Below, one piece after another: positions 33,520 through 43,368 of a DNA stretch of 64,000 nt. The position numbers and the translations under genes are program-made. Position 1 is the first letter of the stretch. Each line of letters begins with the position of its first letter. Source of the DNA: Marsupella aquatica (taxonomy: Eukaryota; Marchantiophyta). Under the pieces are notes generated by a model that saw nothing but the letters and a program-made list of their open reading frames with translations, did no database searches and was not told the origin of the DNA. The stretch covers positions 13,268,001-13,332,000 of the forward strand of contig OZ316894.1 of assembly GCA_973895155.1 (NCBI GenBank). The letters are read 5' to 3'.

Positions 33520-35600
33520 TTGTGAAGGCCGGTAAACACCAATTTATGCCCTTAACACCAGACTATCATAGCAAGACTCTATCACACATCACCCAAGCTC
33601 AATCCCAAGGAACCAAGGTTGGGGATCAGATCTGCGCTCATGATAGTTCTGGTGAGAAGGGGTCTTCATATCGGGCCCGTACACACAGGGCCTAGCGCTA
33701 CGGTGCGCATAGGTCTATACGTATGCTTACTGTCATAGGTATGTTTCTATTCTGCCGCCGGAATGTACCCATAAACCAGTGACTCTTGACTGATTCCCGG
33801 CTTAGGGACTTCTAAGCCATTGCCCCACCACTCTGCCATTCCACTCTCAGCAATCAGAGCTATGACAGTCCTCACCCAGCCCGCTTCAATGCACCCTGTA
33901 CACCTCTCAGTGGCGCTGCTAGTCCCATGATACACTCAGATTGCCTCTCACACACACACATCCATGACAGAAATGAGGCCTGAGAGGAAAACTCAATTAG
34001 ATTCAAAGATGTGCACAATGGTTCATTGAGAACACTTGATCGAAAAATAGGCCCGAAGGCTGTCTCCTCCAGATTGCGATGTGCTTGCCCTGCAAGCCTC
34101 GTGCTTGCCATGCAAGCTCAATCCTGAACCTGAGCCCGACTCACTCCAGATTGCGACGGTAGATTGGACTCAAACCAATCCCGTACTTGCCTTGCAAACT
34201 CAATCCTGAACTCAACCTCCTTCACTGCACTTCATTCTTGGGGGCACATACAGATCTCACACCTCGATTTCTGAATGTCAAGTTATGCATGCATAGTTGA
34301 CTCGACTTCAAAGCTAGTACCAGGCCTAACGGCGATCTACCCTAGACTGCAATGAGGCCCGGCCTCATGCTTGCCTTGCAAGCTCAGCTCTGGCCATAAA
34401 TCCCTTAGTGCTCTCTACCAGACAAAGGCCGGGACTCCCCATGGATCACGTAGCCTTGCCAGACCGAACTGTAAATGCTCCTTCTGCTGCCCCTCAATCA
34501 GTATCTCAGCCTCCCTAATGTGCTCACCACAAATCAAATTGACATCCTCCCCACAGTTTACAATCACCAATACATCACCTATCACCAAGGCTCTGTATCG
34601 GGGGAAAAGAACCCAGTTGTGCTGCCCACTAGAAAGAGCCACAATCCAGCTCGCAAACCTAGCCAACTGTTGATGTGAAGCGTGGCTGATTACTCCCTAA
34701 GTAATAGCACAACCAAGCTCTCCCCAACACACAGCTTCCAAGCCCAGCCTTCCTTGCACAGAGCTCCTCCCTGCTGCTCGGTCTATGTGAGATCACACAA
34801 CTGAAGTCCCCCCTGCCTCTACCGGGGGGCTGCTCTATATACTCTCATACTGAGCCCAAATGGGTGGATACTACGCTGCTAGAGCCCCATCCCAGCCCTA
34901 ATAGAGCCGCCACTATCTCTAACTACTGAACCCTAACTCGCAACTTTATTTCTATCTTGAATTGGCTATGTACTTCAGATTTGGCCCTCCTCCATGGTTT
35001 TTGCGAGCTTGCGCCTCCTCTCCCGATTTCTCTATTGAACCATTTTCTGCGAGGATAGCAGCGTTGGAAGCGGCTTGAGCTCCTCTTTCCAATGAGGTCA
35101 ATTATAGCCGATTTGGTCAAATACTCAGAGAGTTATGCCCCCGCAACCGAGAGAGGGTACTCATTGTTGCGCTAACCCGAGTTACATAGCTAACCCGAGT
35201 AGAGCTAACCCGTGGTCTCGGGTTAGGCCGCTACCCGCTATCCGCTAACCTAGGCTAAGCTGAGCCCGAACCCAAACTTACTTATGCTAACCCAAGCCCG
35301 AGTTTAGGCTAACCCGAGTTCAGTCTAACCCGGGATAAATCTAATCCGAACCCGGGTTAAGCCTAAGCTGGAGCTGTGCTTACTTGAGCTAAGCTGAAGC
35401 CGTGCTTACCTGAGATAAGCTGAAGCCGTGCTTACCTAAGCTAAGCCGTGGCCGAGCTTGGGTTAACCCGAAACTGAAGCCGAACCCGCTAATTCCGGCC
35501 ACAAGTTAACCCGTCACACTAATCAGGCTGTATCTTCCTTAATACACCTTTGTTTCCCGAGTGTTTTATATCGATTTTACTCGCCTTGACCAGATCTTTC
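33520..35600. repeat. Solo LTR-like copy of the left gypsy family
   Basis: It carries, in order, the same landmarks as 5876-6700 (CCGCCGGAATGTACC, CCCGGCTTAGGGACTTCTAAGCC, and a C-run/CCTCTACC/G-run hairpin at 34808-34829) and no coding sequence, so it looks like a solo LTR. Internal imperfect repeats of CTTGCCNTGCAAGCTCA occur at 34086-34385. The boundaries are approximate and are taken from the flanking repeat D copies. Confidence 0.5.
35155..35510 (+). repeat. Degenerate minisatellite, GCTAACCCGAG units
   Basis: Many imperfect units around GCTAACCCGAG / AAGCTGAAGCCGTGCTTACC with changing spacing. There is no coding sense. It lies at the right part of the solo LTR-like copy. Confidence 0.65.
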
Positions 35601-35879
35601 CAATGCTCTTTACATATCCGGATTTGGTGACATATTGAAAGAGATATGGTCGTCGACCACCCGTGACATAGCTTTTATTTCCCTACTCTTAATGCCATGA
35701 TTGCCCTTATTCTTGCCATCTTGCTAATTGTTATGCAATATCAATAGCTACTCCTTGCATACAGCAGCCTAGTTAATCAGATTAAAGAATGAGGACCATG
35801 TCATCGGCGTCACAATCAATTGAACCCAATCATAAAACTTTCCAGAGTTGCTACCCATTTTGCGTTCCACAAGGCTAGG

Positions 35880-36445
35880 TATTTTAAAAGCCACTGTTGG
35901 TCATTCCTGATCACATACTCTGTCTAGCGTCCTTGCTTCTTGAGTGCAAAGAAAATTCTCCTCTTCAAAAACAAGAGCATTGAGGCATATGTTTACCTCA
36001 ATTTTGCCAATGATGGCTTCTAGTAGTGATTTGAGTCAACGTTCAACCCTTCGATCCTCTTCAGACCTCCTCTGCACTCTTTCCCAAAGTTCCCGTCATG
36101 ATCAGCAAGCTTCAAACCCTAATAAAACCTGCAGCTTGATCGCCTCCTTTTTGCACTCATTCCCTTTGCTCATGCTCGGATTTGAATGTCATCCGCAAAG
36201 CTTCAGACGCAAATTAAATCTGCAGCTTGATTGGCTGTTTGGCGGAGCTTCAAGTAAACCCTCCCCTCCTTTTTGAGCTCATTCCCCATGCTTTGAAGGA
36301 AACACAAATTAAAACATCTTCAATCTCACATCATCGCACGACTGGCACTCTTGAATCAATTCTCACAAAGCCATCCATCTTGCACTTCACAAGGCTAAGT
36401 ATGGACCCTTGCGCTCGGCTTCGATACTTTTTGAACAAATTGTAA
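35880..36445 (+). repeat. Repeat D, copy 2 (with internal duplication)
   Basis: It matches 33050-33519 and repeats part of itself: AGCTTCAAACCCTAATAAA...CTCATTCCC at 36108-36165 and AGCTTCAGACGCAAATTAAA...CTCATTCCCC at 36200-36288. Confidence 0.6.
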
Positions 36446-36465
36446 CTCGCGCCTAAGTGAAGAAG

Positions 36466-36690
36466 GATTGTCACTCCTAGTTTTGAAAAGTCCCAGCGGA
36501 ACTAATAGCGTCGACAACATTCTCCCCTAGAACTAGTTGTCCAACTATAAATTACACGTCAAGACAGAAAAGGAATTTCCCCAAAGGACTTTGACTCCTT
36601 GTTTTTGAAAAGTCCTCCACGTAGAACTAATAGCGCCACCACTCTCCTAGAGAACCGGTTGTCCTTTGCTCATAAATTACAGTTGGGACA
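36466..36690 (+). repeat. Tandem duplication, about 120 bp unit
   Basis: Two adjacent copies share TTTTGAAAAGTCC, GAACTAATAGCG, CTCCCCTAGAAC/CTCCTAGAGAAC, GTTGTCC and ATAAATTACA. Confidence 0.65.
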
Positions 36691-36806
36691 AGAAAGGGGT
36701 TAACTCGGGAGCTGAAATACTAATGAATGCGTCTGATACGCATTTGATTTGTTTAAGTCCTTTTTTACTTTAGATGTGCTAATCTTGGCCGTTGGCAGTC
36801 CTTGGA

Positions 36807-38356
36807 TTAATGAAAAGACTGGAGACTTTTTTGCCTCCTTTGGTAGTCCTCAATCTTGCAATGCACTAGCACCTTAATCAAAGATACATCATCTTTTACG
36901 ACAAAGAGCGCACCATCACGTGCAGTGAAATGAGATCCACCAGCTTCCAAAGCACCAAGAGAAATCAAATTCTTAGAGATGTCTGGTATATGCCTGACTT
37001 TTGTCAAGGCTTGCACAACACCATCAAACATCCAGAATTTGATAGTCCCCATGCCAACAATCTCACATCGGACCCCATTGCCGATTTCCATGCTACCAGT
37101 ACACGGTTGGTAAGTAGAGAAATAAGATTGCGTTGGACACACATGATAAGAGGAACCCAAATCCAACATCCATTTATTGTCATACACAAAATTAACAACA
37201 TCAATACATAGCACTTCAGCACCATCCTCATTATCAGCAATCACTATGCCAGTTGAAGATGAAGATGCACCATCAGAATTAGGACGCTCCTGCCTGGTCA
37301 AAGAAGGGCAAGACCACTTGGTGTGGCCCTTCTCATGGCAATGCCAACATTGAACCTTCTTATTATGGGATTTAGATTTAGATCTGTTCTGAGATCTAGT
37401 TCTAGATTAATTTGCAGTACACTCAATTGATCTACCTCTAACCATTAAGGCAGTAGACTCGAGGTGTTTACAAAAGACAGCAAACAGGAAACAGGATTTA
37501 ATAACAGAAACTGGTAACAGGAAAAAAAACTGGTAACAGGAAAATGGGTGGAAATTTTTTTTAAATTTTTTTTAATTTTTTTTTTTAATTTTAATTTTTT
37601 AATTTTTTTCGGTCGACCAGTTTTTTTGCTAGCGCGCGGCGTTGCTAATAGTAGCGCCCAAAGCTAGCCAAAAATGTTGCATTGTTAATTTTTTTTGGAA
37701 ATAACATGTTTTAGGAAACATTTTTAAATTGTCATTTTTCCTGGTAACAGTGATTTTTTCCTGGTAACAGCATATTAAAAACAGGAAAAAAATTCCTGTT
37801 TACCTGTTTCCTGTCTCCGTTGCTATACCTGCAGACTCATTATCACGGGCAGATAAATGATGCTTTCTCCATTTTGCAAGAATAGTAGCCTTCACCGCAT
37901 CGCAATATAGTCTTGTCATGCGTGATGACAGTTACCAACGTCAAAAAGCTCTTTGGAAGCGACATCAACAAATGCATTGCAAGGTAATCATCGACCAACT
38001 TATCTCCTACCGTGGTTACCTTGTGCACAATCTCATCAAAAAGACTAAGATGATCACGCATGTTTCCACCATCTTGCAACTTCAACCTGAATAGCCACTC
38101 CAACTGGTAAATGCGAGTAGTCAATGAAGTACTTTGGTATAGCTAAGTAAGCGTATCCCAAATCTTCTTGGCATTACTATCCATCCCCAACATGTTCTTG
38201 AGAATGTTGTTTGCCAAGAACAACTCAATTGTACTACACGCCTGCACCAACATGTCTTCCCACTCCTCATCTGTCAGAGTCAAGGGCTTCACTCCAGTGA
38301 TGGTCTTCTCAAGACCCTGCTGGATCAACACGTTGGTAACATTCCAAGTCCAAAGG
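36807..38356 (-). pseudogene. Ty1/copia gag (3' part) and protease start, split by insertions
   Basis: The larger half of a copia-type gag (UBN2/retrotran_gag_2 type) on the - strand. Reading leftwards: SLWTWNV.NVLIQQGLEK at the junction with the large insertion, LTDEEWEDMLVQACSTIELFLANNILKNMLGM, IYQLEWLFRLKLQDGG, an unrelated 372-bp insertion at 37461-37832, then a zinc knuckle CWHCHEKGHTKWSC (CX2CX4HX4C) and the copia protease start WMLDLGSSYHVC (families usually have DSG). The frame has an in-frame TAG near 38142 and ends at 36807. Integrase and RT do not follow, so the element is truncated. The first codons of this gag lie at 54074-54135. Confidence 0.88.
37461..37832. mobile_element. 372-bp non-autonomous element, 6-bp TSD AGACTC
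   Basis: It is flanked by AGACTC at 37455-37460 and 37833-37838. The left end is GAGGTGTTTACAAAAGACAG, and the right end read inwards is GCAGGTATAGCAACGGAGACAGG. Both ends carry subterminal ACAGGAAACAG and CTGGTAACAG motifs. The interior holds two degenerate TAGCGC...GCTA palindromes (37630-37666), and there is no coding capacity. It is inserted in the copia gag remnant. Ends and palindromes tie it to the 15.7 kb unit next door, of which it is probably a deletion derivative. Confidence 0.85.
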
Positions 38357-38362
38357 CTAAAG
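38357..38362. repeat. Left target-site duplication of the 15.7 kb unit
   Basis: CTAAAG, identical to 54068-54073. Removing the unit and one copy restores a continuous copia gag reading frame. Confidence 0.85.
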
Positions 38363-38727
38363 TTGGGTGTAGTGACCGAGACAGGAAACAGGCAAACAGG
38401 AAATACTTTTCCTATTTGCCTTATGCTGTTACCAAGAAAAAATAGCTTGTACCAGGGGAAAGAACACACTATCAGGAGTTTAGAATTGTTAAAGTTGGAG
38501 TTAGTCCATTGCGGTGAGGGAGGATACCTTGTCATGAATCGCTGAACCACAACCTCATATCCCAACACAAACAAGGGGGTGCATACATAAAAATGTCAAG
38601 GAATGCGCACAAAATGGTAGGTCCCACCACAATCGGCAACAAAATATATGAAAATAATACAAAATGAACGCAGCCCAAAACTCTATGGTATTATATGGTC
38701 CAAAATAAAAGCAAACAACGTCTTGAC

Positions 38728-38850
38728 TAGCGCCTGGCGCTAGCTTACCGGTATTTAAGGAAACAAATAGTTGGCGTTGAGAACATCAAGCACAACACGA
38801 TGATATTTAATGGTGTAGCCTAAACGACAAGATTATCAGCGCCTGGCGCT
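38728..38850. repeat. Palindrome pair, left arm of the unit
   Basis: TAGCGCCTGGCGCTA at 38728-38742 (perfect around its centre) and AGCGCCTGGCGCT at 38838-38850. Both are in non-coding sequence between the left end and the first ORF. Confidence 0.9.
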
Positions 38851-38953
38851 AACAAAACATGACGCGACATAAATAACACTATACCGTTGACATACGACAA
38901 AATCAATATAACCGTTTGGACCGATAGGACAACCTAGATCATCATGATTCATG

Positions 38954-39887
38954 CTATAAACCATGAGCATTTTGCCTCTCTAATATGAGCCGAACCTCTC
39001 CAACAGTGAGAATTGGTTGGCTGGTCAATGTAGATTCCTCAACGTCTAGTTTGAAAACGGTAAGGAAAATCCAATACAAATGTTTGCAAGGCATATATGG
39101 ATGTTTCCGAGAATGTCGCCAGTAGAAATCCTCACAGGAGCAAGTGGGGAAAATGAAAATTTGAACAAAGTAACAATTCGGCGTCCGCATATTTTTGTGC
39201 GTTTGCACCTTAAACTGCTTTCCCCATGCATTCCCAATTGCGACATCCCACTGGACATCGTCTCTTTTTTTGCAGACGCAATTTTGTTCATGTGACTATG
39301 GGTAAGAGTTGACCGAGGAACCGTATTCCTCCCATTCCAGCTTCGGAGATGAACATTGGGTTCGAGAAGATTCACATTTTTTGGAAAGATATTGACATTG
39401 ATTCGAAGATCAAAATCTGACGAGGTCTAGTCGTACGTTCATTTCCACAGACTGGGGAGATTCCGTTCTCAAGAAGATATTGCATCTCGTCTTCTGAAAC
39501 ATTTGTCCCTTTTAAAACGGGAAGAACATCAGGGAAAGGGGGCAGGTTCAATACACCTCGACGCGGGCGGCTTCTGTAACATGTATTATTTGGGCAAAAC
39601 CAAATCATTTTGGTTATGGGTTCCCCCCTGAAAATGCGTTGTCCTTTGACAACAATGCCGATAACACCATGTGGTGAGGGAAATCCAACTTTTTTCACAC
39701 GATTGCGACACTCGTCTCTTTCAGAATTATGGGAAAATGATCCGTTGCACTGAGGACCAGCGCCAAATTTTGAGGTTCGACGTAATTGCCATGCAGCTGG
39801 AGCAACCTCGGTCTCACGGATAGGACACTCTTGTAACGGTTGCTGAAGCACGGAGGGAGCAGTCTGGGGAAGCCTCGTTGAACGCAT
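38954..39887 (-). pseudogene. Hypothetical protein with CPNNTC motif, element gene A
   Basis: A - strand frame from ATG 39887 gives about 170 codons: a basic N-terminus, GAGPQCNGSFSHNSERDECRNRV, then KMIWFCPNNTCYRSRPRRGVLNLPPFPDVLP and a stop at 39372. The CPNNTC block and nearby Cys residues could bind zinc, but I do not recognise the family. Downstream frames continue (39375-39046, then a tail ending RLILERQNAHGL at 38954), suggesting either introns or frameshifts. The gene lies between the left arm and the nested element. The role is unknown. Confidence 0.35.
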
Positions 39888-40623
39888 TCGGTCTCGAGCA
39901 GGAGGGGTTGTGGTAAGTAGAACAACACCAAATGTCTAAGATCTTGCTCAAAACAACCAGGATTCGGTCCCGTAAAGAATAAACAAAGCAATTTACTAAG
40001 GTTTTGTGGTGTTTGAAATCTTCAAGTGATTTCCTTGTTGTTTCTCCTTATATAATCCTGAAACAATTATTATGTCACAAATGCTGAAATCAACTTCCTT
40101 AGGTTCGGCTTCTTCTCGATAGACTGAAAGGTTTTATCTTCCCTATAATTTCCTTATACACTTAGTAGTGATCGGTTTTACGTCATGAAGGTTGGTACAA
40201 TTTCCATTTCAACTAGATTTCAAAGGCACACCTTAGTTATCCATTCAATTCTATTTCCTACTGTGACGGGTACCCCATCACGGGAAGTCACACATAACTG
40301 GTTGCAAAGGCCGATACCTTGTTAATAGTCAATGTAAATAAGCCATTTTTTAATTTTTAGTTAATTCCGTCATTATAGGTTGATGATGCCCCAGGTGACT
40401 TTATATTCTTTCTCTCATAATAGTTCTAAGATTTGCGGCGACCTAAGTGGGCAAATATTTTGGGACCTTGAAACTAGCCAGGACCAGCCCCATAGGACTT
40501 ACCGTTTTGCTTCAAGAGCTATTGTTGAGACCCCCATTGCAAAGTCAGGAGAGGGGGGGGTTTTTTTAAATAAATCCCTCCTCAGGAGGGCGAGTCCCAT
40601 TAGTGGCCGTCCGAGAGAAAGAG

Positions 40624-40752
40624 GGGCTGCCTCGCGAGCCCATAGGGCTGCGTGCCCGGGCGATTAATGGGGCTCCGCGAGCTGAAGGGGCTGCCTCGCG
40701 AGCCCATAGGGCTGCGTGCCCGGGCAATTAATGAGGCTCCGCGAGCTGAAGG
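40624..40752 (+). repeat. 66-bp tandem duplication
   Basis: GGCTGCCTCGCGAGCCCATA...GCGTGCCCGGGC.ATTAATG.GGCTCCGCGAGCTGAAGG occurs twice in a row with few changes, just left of the 47-bp array. Confidence 0.8.
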
Positions 40753-40775
40753 AGCGCAAGCGAGCGGGGGGGGGG

Positions 40776-41090
40776 GAGTTAAAGGGCCTCCCGCGAGCTG
40801 GGAGGATCACGCGAGCGGGGGGGAGTTAAAGGGCCTCCCGCGAGCTGGGAGGATCACGCGAGCGGGGGGGAGTTAAAGGGCCTCCCGCGAGCTGGGAGGA
40901 TCACGCGAGCGGGGGGGAGTTAAAGGGCCTCCCGCGAGCTGGGAGGATCACGCGAGCGGGGGGGAGTTAAAGGGCCTCCCGCGAGCTGGGAGGATCACGC
41001 GAGCGGGGGGGAGTTAAAGGGCCTCCCGCGAGCTGGGAGGATCACGCGAGCGGGGGGGAGTTGAAGGGCCTCCCGCGAGCCGGGAGGAAT
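40776..41090 (+). repeat. 47-bp tandem repeat, about 6.7 copies
   Basis: Units begin GAGTTAAAGGGCCTCCCGCG at 40776, 40823, 40870, 40917, 40964, 41011 and 41058 (the last has GAGTTGAAGG). The units are nearly identical and GC-rich with a G-run, which implies recent expansion. The array ends about 420 bp before the start of the 618-codon ORF and may be part of its leader or promoter. Confidence 0.9.
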
Positions 41091-41511
41091 GGCCGCGCGC
41101 CCTGCATAGGGCCGCGCGCAGGAGGACGCAAGGGTAAGGCCCGAGAAATGGGCCGGGGCGCATGGCGAAGGCGCCAGGAGTTTTTTCGGTTCTATTTTTT
41201 TTTCCTTCCTTTTTCTTTCCCTCTTCCTTTTGCACGACCCTCTCATTGCCGAAAGCAAAAACGGGGTTCTTCTCTCTCTTGCCGGAAGCTCTCTCCAGAT
41301 TCTAATTATTTTTGAAGCTCTCTCTTTCATGGTGGATTAGTGGGGCTTGCTGGCGTCATTCTTCCAGGCATTAGTGGCGGCCGCACGGAGTAGTGACGGG
41401 AAATTGAGAGAATTTAAGTGATCGGGCTACGGGGGCTGTTTCGGGCCAGGGAATTGACATTGCCACGGGTGACGGGATTGGTGATTGAGAAATTGATTTC
41501 GGGATGCATGG

Positions 41512-43368
41512 ATGCTAGATCAACCAGAGTTTAGTGCGTCACGCATTCGGAGATACAAGGCTGCTTACCGTGACTACGTGGAGACTCGGATTACACGGGA
41601 AAGGGAAGAGAGAGAAGTTATGATGAGCACGGGATTGGCAGCGGGTTCCTCACCGGTGGGTAGGAAGATTTTTCGTCGAATTTATCCCAAGACCTCCACC
41701 AAGGTGATGGAGGATTGTCGGAACATTTTCCAAGCCACCGGGCTTACAGAATTCATGAAGGTGGAGATTACCATCCCTTCAGGGAAGAGCTGGGACATTG
41801 AGGCCGGGATGGAGTTCCGAACGGAGGGAATCTACTTTGAATGTCTCAAACGTGTAGTGCCCCATGTGGAGTTGGCTAAGCTATTGTTTCTTGAGAATCA
41901 GAAAATCTCATTCACACCTCGGAATATCAGGGGAGAACTCACGTTGAAAATGGTGGCCACTTGGGTGACCAATCCTACCTCCACCACCGCCATCCCTCTT
42001 TCTGCTGTCAAGGATGTTGAGTATAAGGGCTTCCTGGCCAAGGTGCATCAACGGGTTCTTGGCAACGTGCAATCCGGAGTGCTGAATGAGGAGCATTTCG
42101 TGGTAGCTATGGACATCAAGAACTACCCAGCCCATGTGTACGGATGGTGGTGCTACGGATTGAAGAAGCTATTGGCCGCTGAGCCCGGGAGTGTGAAACC
42201 AGGTGGGGCTGTACATTTGATGGGGTCATTTGTATTGGCCAGGGCAGAAGGGTTGATTGGTTCTCCGGGGCATGAAGACACGGGATCATCTCTCACCACG
42301 GAGATCCGGAGTATTGCCACTACCGTTTTAGGGAAGCTCACGGAGGAATCATTGTCTGCTGGTGGGGAGGATAATAGAGAAGAAGAGAACCAGGAGGATG
42401 ATTGCACATTGGAGTGGCTTGAATCACTCGTGGGAGATCCGAAACAGCCTCTGGAATACAACATTCCGGATGTTTACTTGGCAGAGCTACGGGATTTCAG
42501 AGAGGGAGTCCACGAGGGACTCAAGCTAGTCCACGCATTGAGGGAGTCTCTCAAGCACGCCACAGTCAAAGTAGAGACGTTAGAGCAGAGCATCCTGTCA
42601 CTGAAGGAGGTGATCAAGACCAAGGAGCAGACCATTCATGAGAAGGTCAGGCACATCAATGCAGCTCACGTAGAGATCACCAACTTGAAGGGAGCTTTGT
42701 CCACCAAGGCCAAGGAAGCAGAAGAAGTAGGAGCGTTGAGGCAAGCATTGGCCAAAGAGAAGCAAAATTCTGGAGAAGTGATGGAGTGGAGGAACCAGGT
42801 GGGAGCACTACGGAGTCAGGTGGCAGCCTTTGAGACACGAGCGAAGAGAAGTGAGGCCCTGAGTCTAGGGAAACGGAAGAGTCCCGGCACACCTGGCTCC
42901 ACACTTTCCCCGGATGTGATCTCCCAAGCTATCGAGATGGTGGTGAAGGAGGTTAGTGGGAAGTATGGACCCTTGTTGGATGGAGCCAAGAAGAGTCAGG
43001 AGAAGAGTAAGAGCTTGGAGAAGAAGCTCCGGGAGGTACGGAAATCGTTACGGGAGGCTCAGGTCAGTACGGGGATGCCACCCAGGTCTGTCACCCCCGG
43101 GACTCCCATGGCCACGGGGCAAGTTCTACCGTTGGAGTTGCGGTCCGGAGAAGAGGCTACCCTCTGGAAGGACACAATTGGTGAGGGGTACATCAAGGCG
43201 TGGCAGGCCTTGGCTGCTTTGAGGAAGCGCGGGAGCAGCAGCACTAAGAGTACTCCGTCGAAGAAGAAGAAAAGTACGGTGGCACTCACTCCCGTGAGTG
43301 ATGAGGAGGAGGACCACTCACGGGGCACAAGTCCGGGCACCGAGAGCGAAGAAGAAGAGGAGGATTAG
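41512..43368 (+). CDS. 618-residue gag-like coiled-coil protein, intact
   Basis: A single uninterrupted ORF from ATG 41512 to TAG 43366-43368, the longest in the window. The N-terminal 270 residues look globular (IFRRIYPKTSTKVMEDCRNIF, FTPRNIRGELTLKMVATWV, YPAHVYGWWCYGLKKLLA). An acidic stretch (about 285-305) follows, then a long coiled coil (about 324-446, for example LESLKHATVKVETLEQSIL-type heptads), a second short helix (about 489-525), and a basic then very acidic tail (KKKKSTVA...EEEEED). No enzyme motif is seen. The architecture resembles the gag-like/coiled-coil protein at 26.4-28.6 kb, but direct sequence identity is weak. It probably encodes a structural protein of a non-autonomous retroelement. 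The absence of stops is striking beside its decayed neighbours. Confidence 0.7.
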   Translation: MLDQPEFSASRIRRYKAAYRDYVETRITREREEREVMMSTGLAAGSSPVGRKIFRRIYPKTSTKVMEDCRNIFQATGLTEFMKVEITIPSGKSWDIEAGMEFRTEGIYFECLKRVVPHVELAKLLFLENQKISFTPRNIRGELTLKMVATWVTNPTSTTAIPLSAVKDVEYKGFLAKVHQRVLGNVQSGVLNEEHFVVAMDIKNYPAHVYGWWCYGLKKLLAAEPGSVKPGGAVHLMGSFVLARAEGLIGSPGHEDTGSSLTTEIRSIATTVLGKLTEESLSAGGEDNREEENQEDDCTLEWLESLVGDPKQPLEYNIPDVYLAELRDFREGVHEGLKLVHALRESLKHATVKVETLEQSILSLKEVIKTKEQTIHEKVRHINAAHVEITNLKGALSTKAKEAEEVGALRQALAKEKQNSGEVMEWRNQVGALRSQVAAFETRAKRSEALSLGKRKSPGTPGSTLSPDVISQAIEMVVKEVSGKYGPLLDGAKKSQEKSKSLEKKLREVRKSLREAQVSTGMPPRSVTPGTPMATGQVLPLELRSGEEATLWKDTIGEGYIKAWQALAALRKRGSSSTKSTPSKKKKSTVALTPVSDEEEDHSRGTSPGTESEEEEED

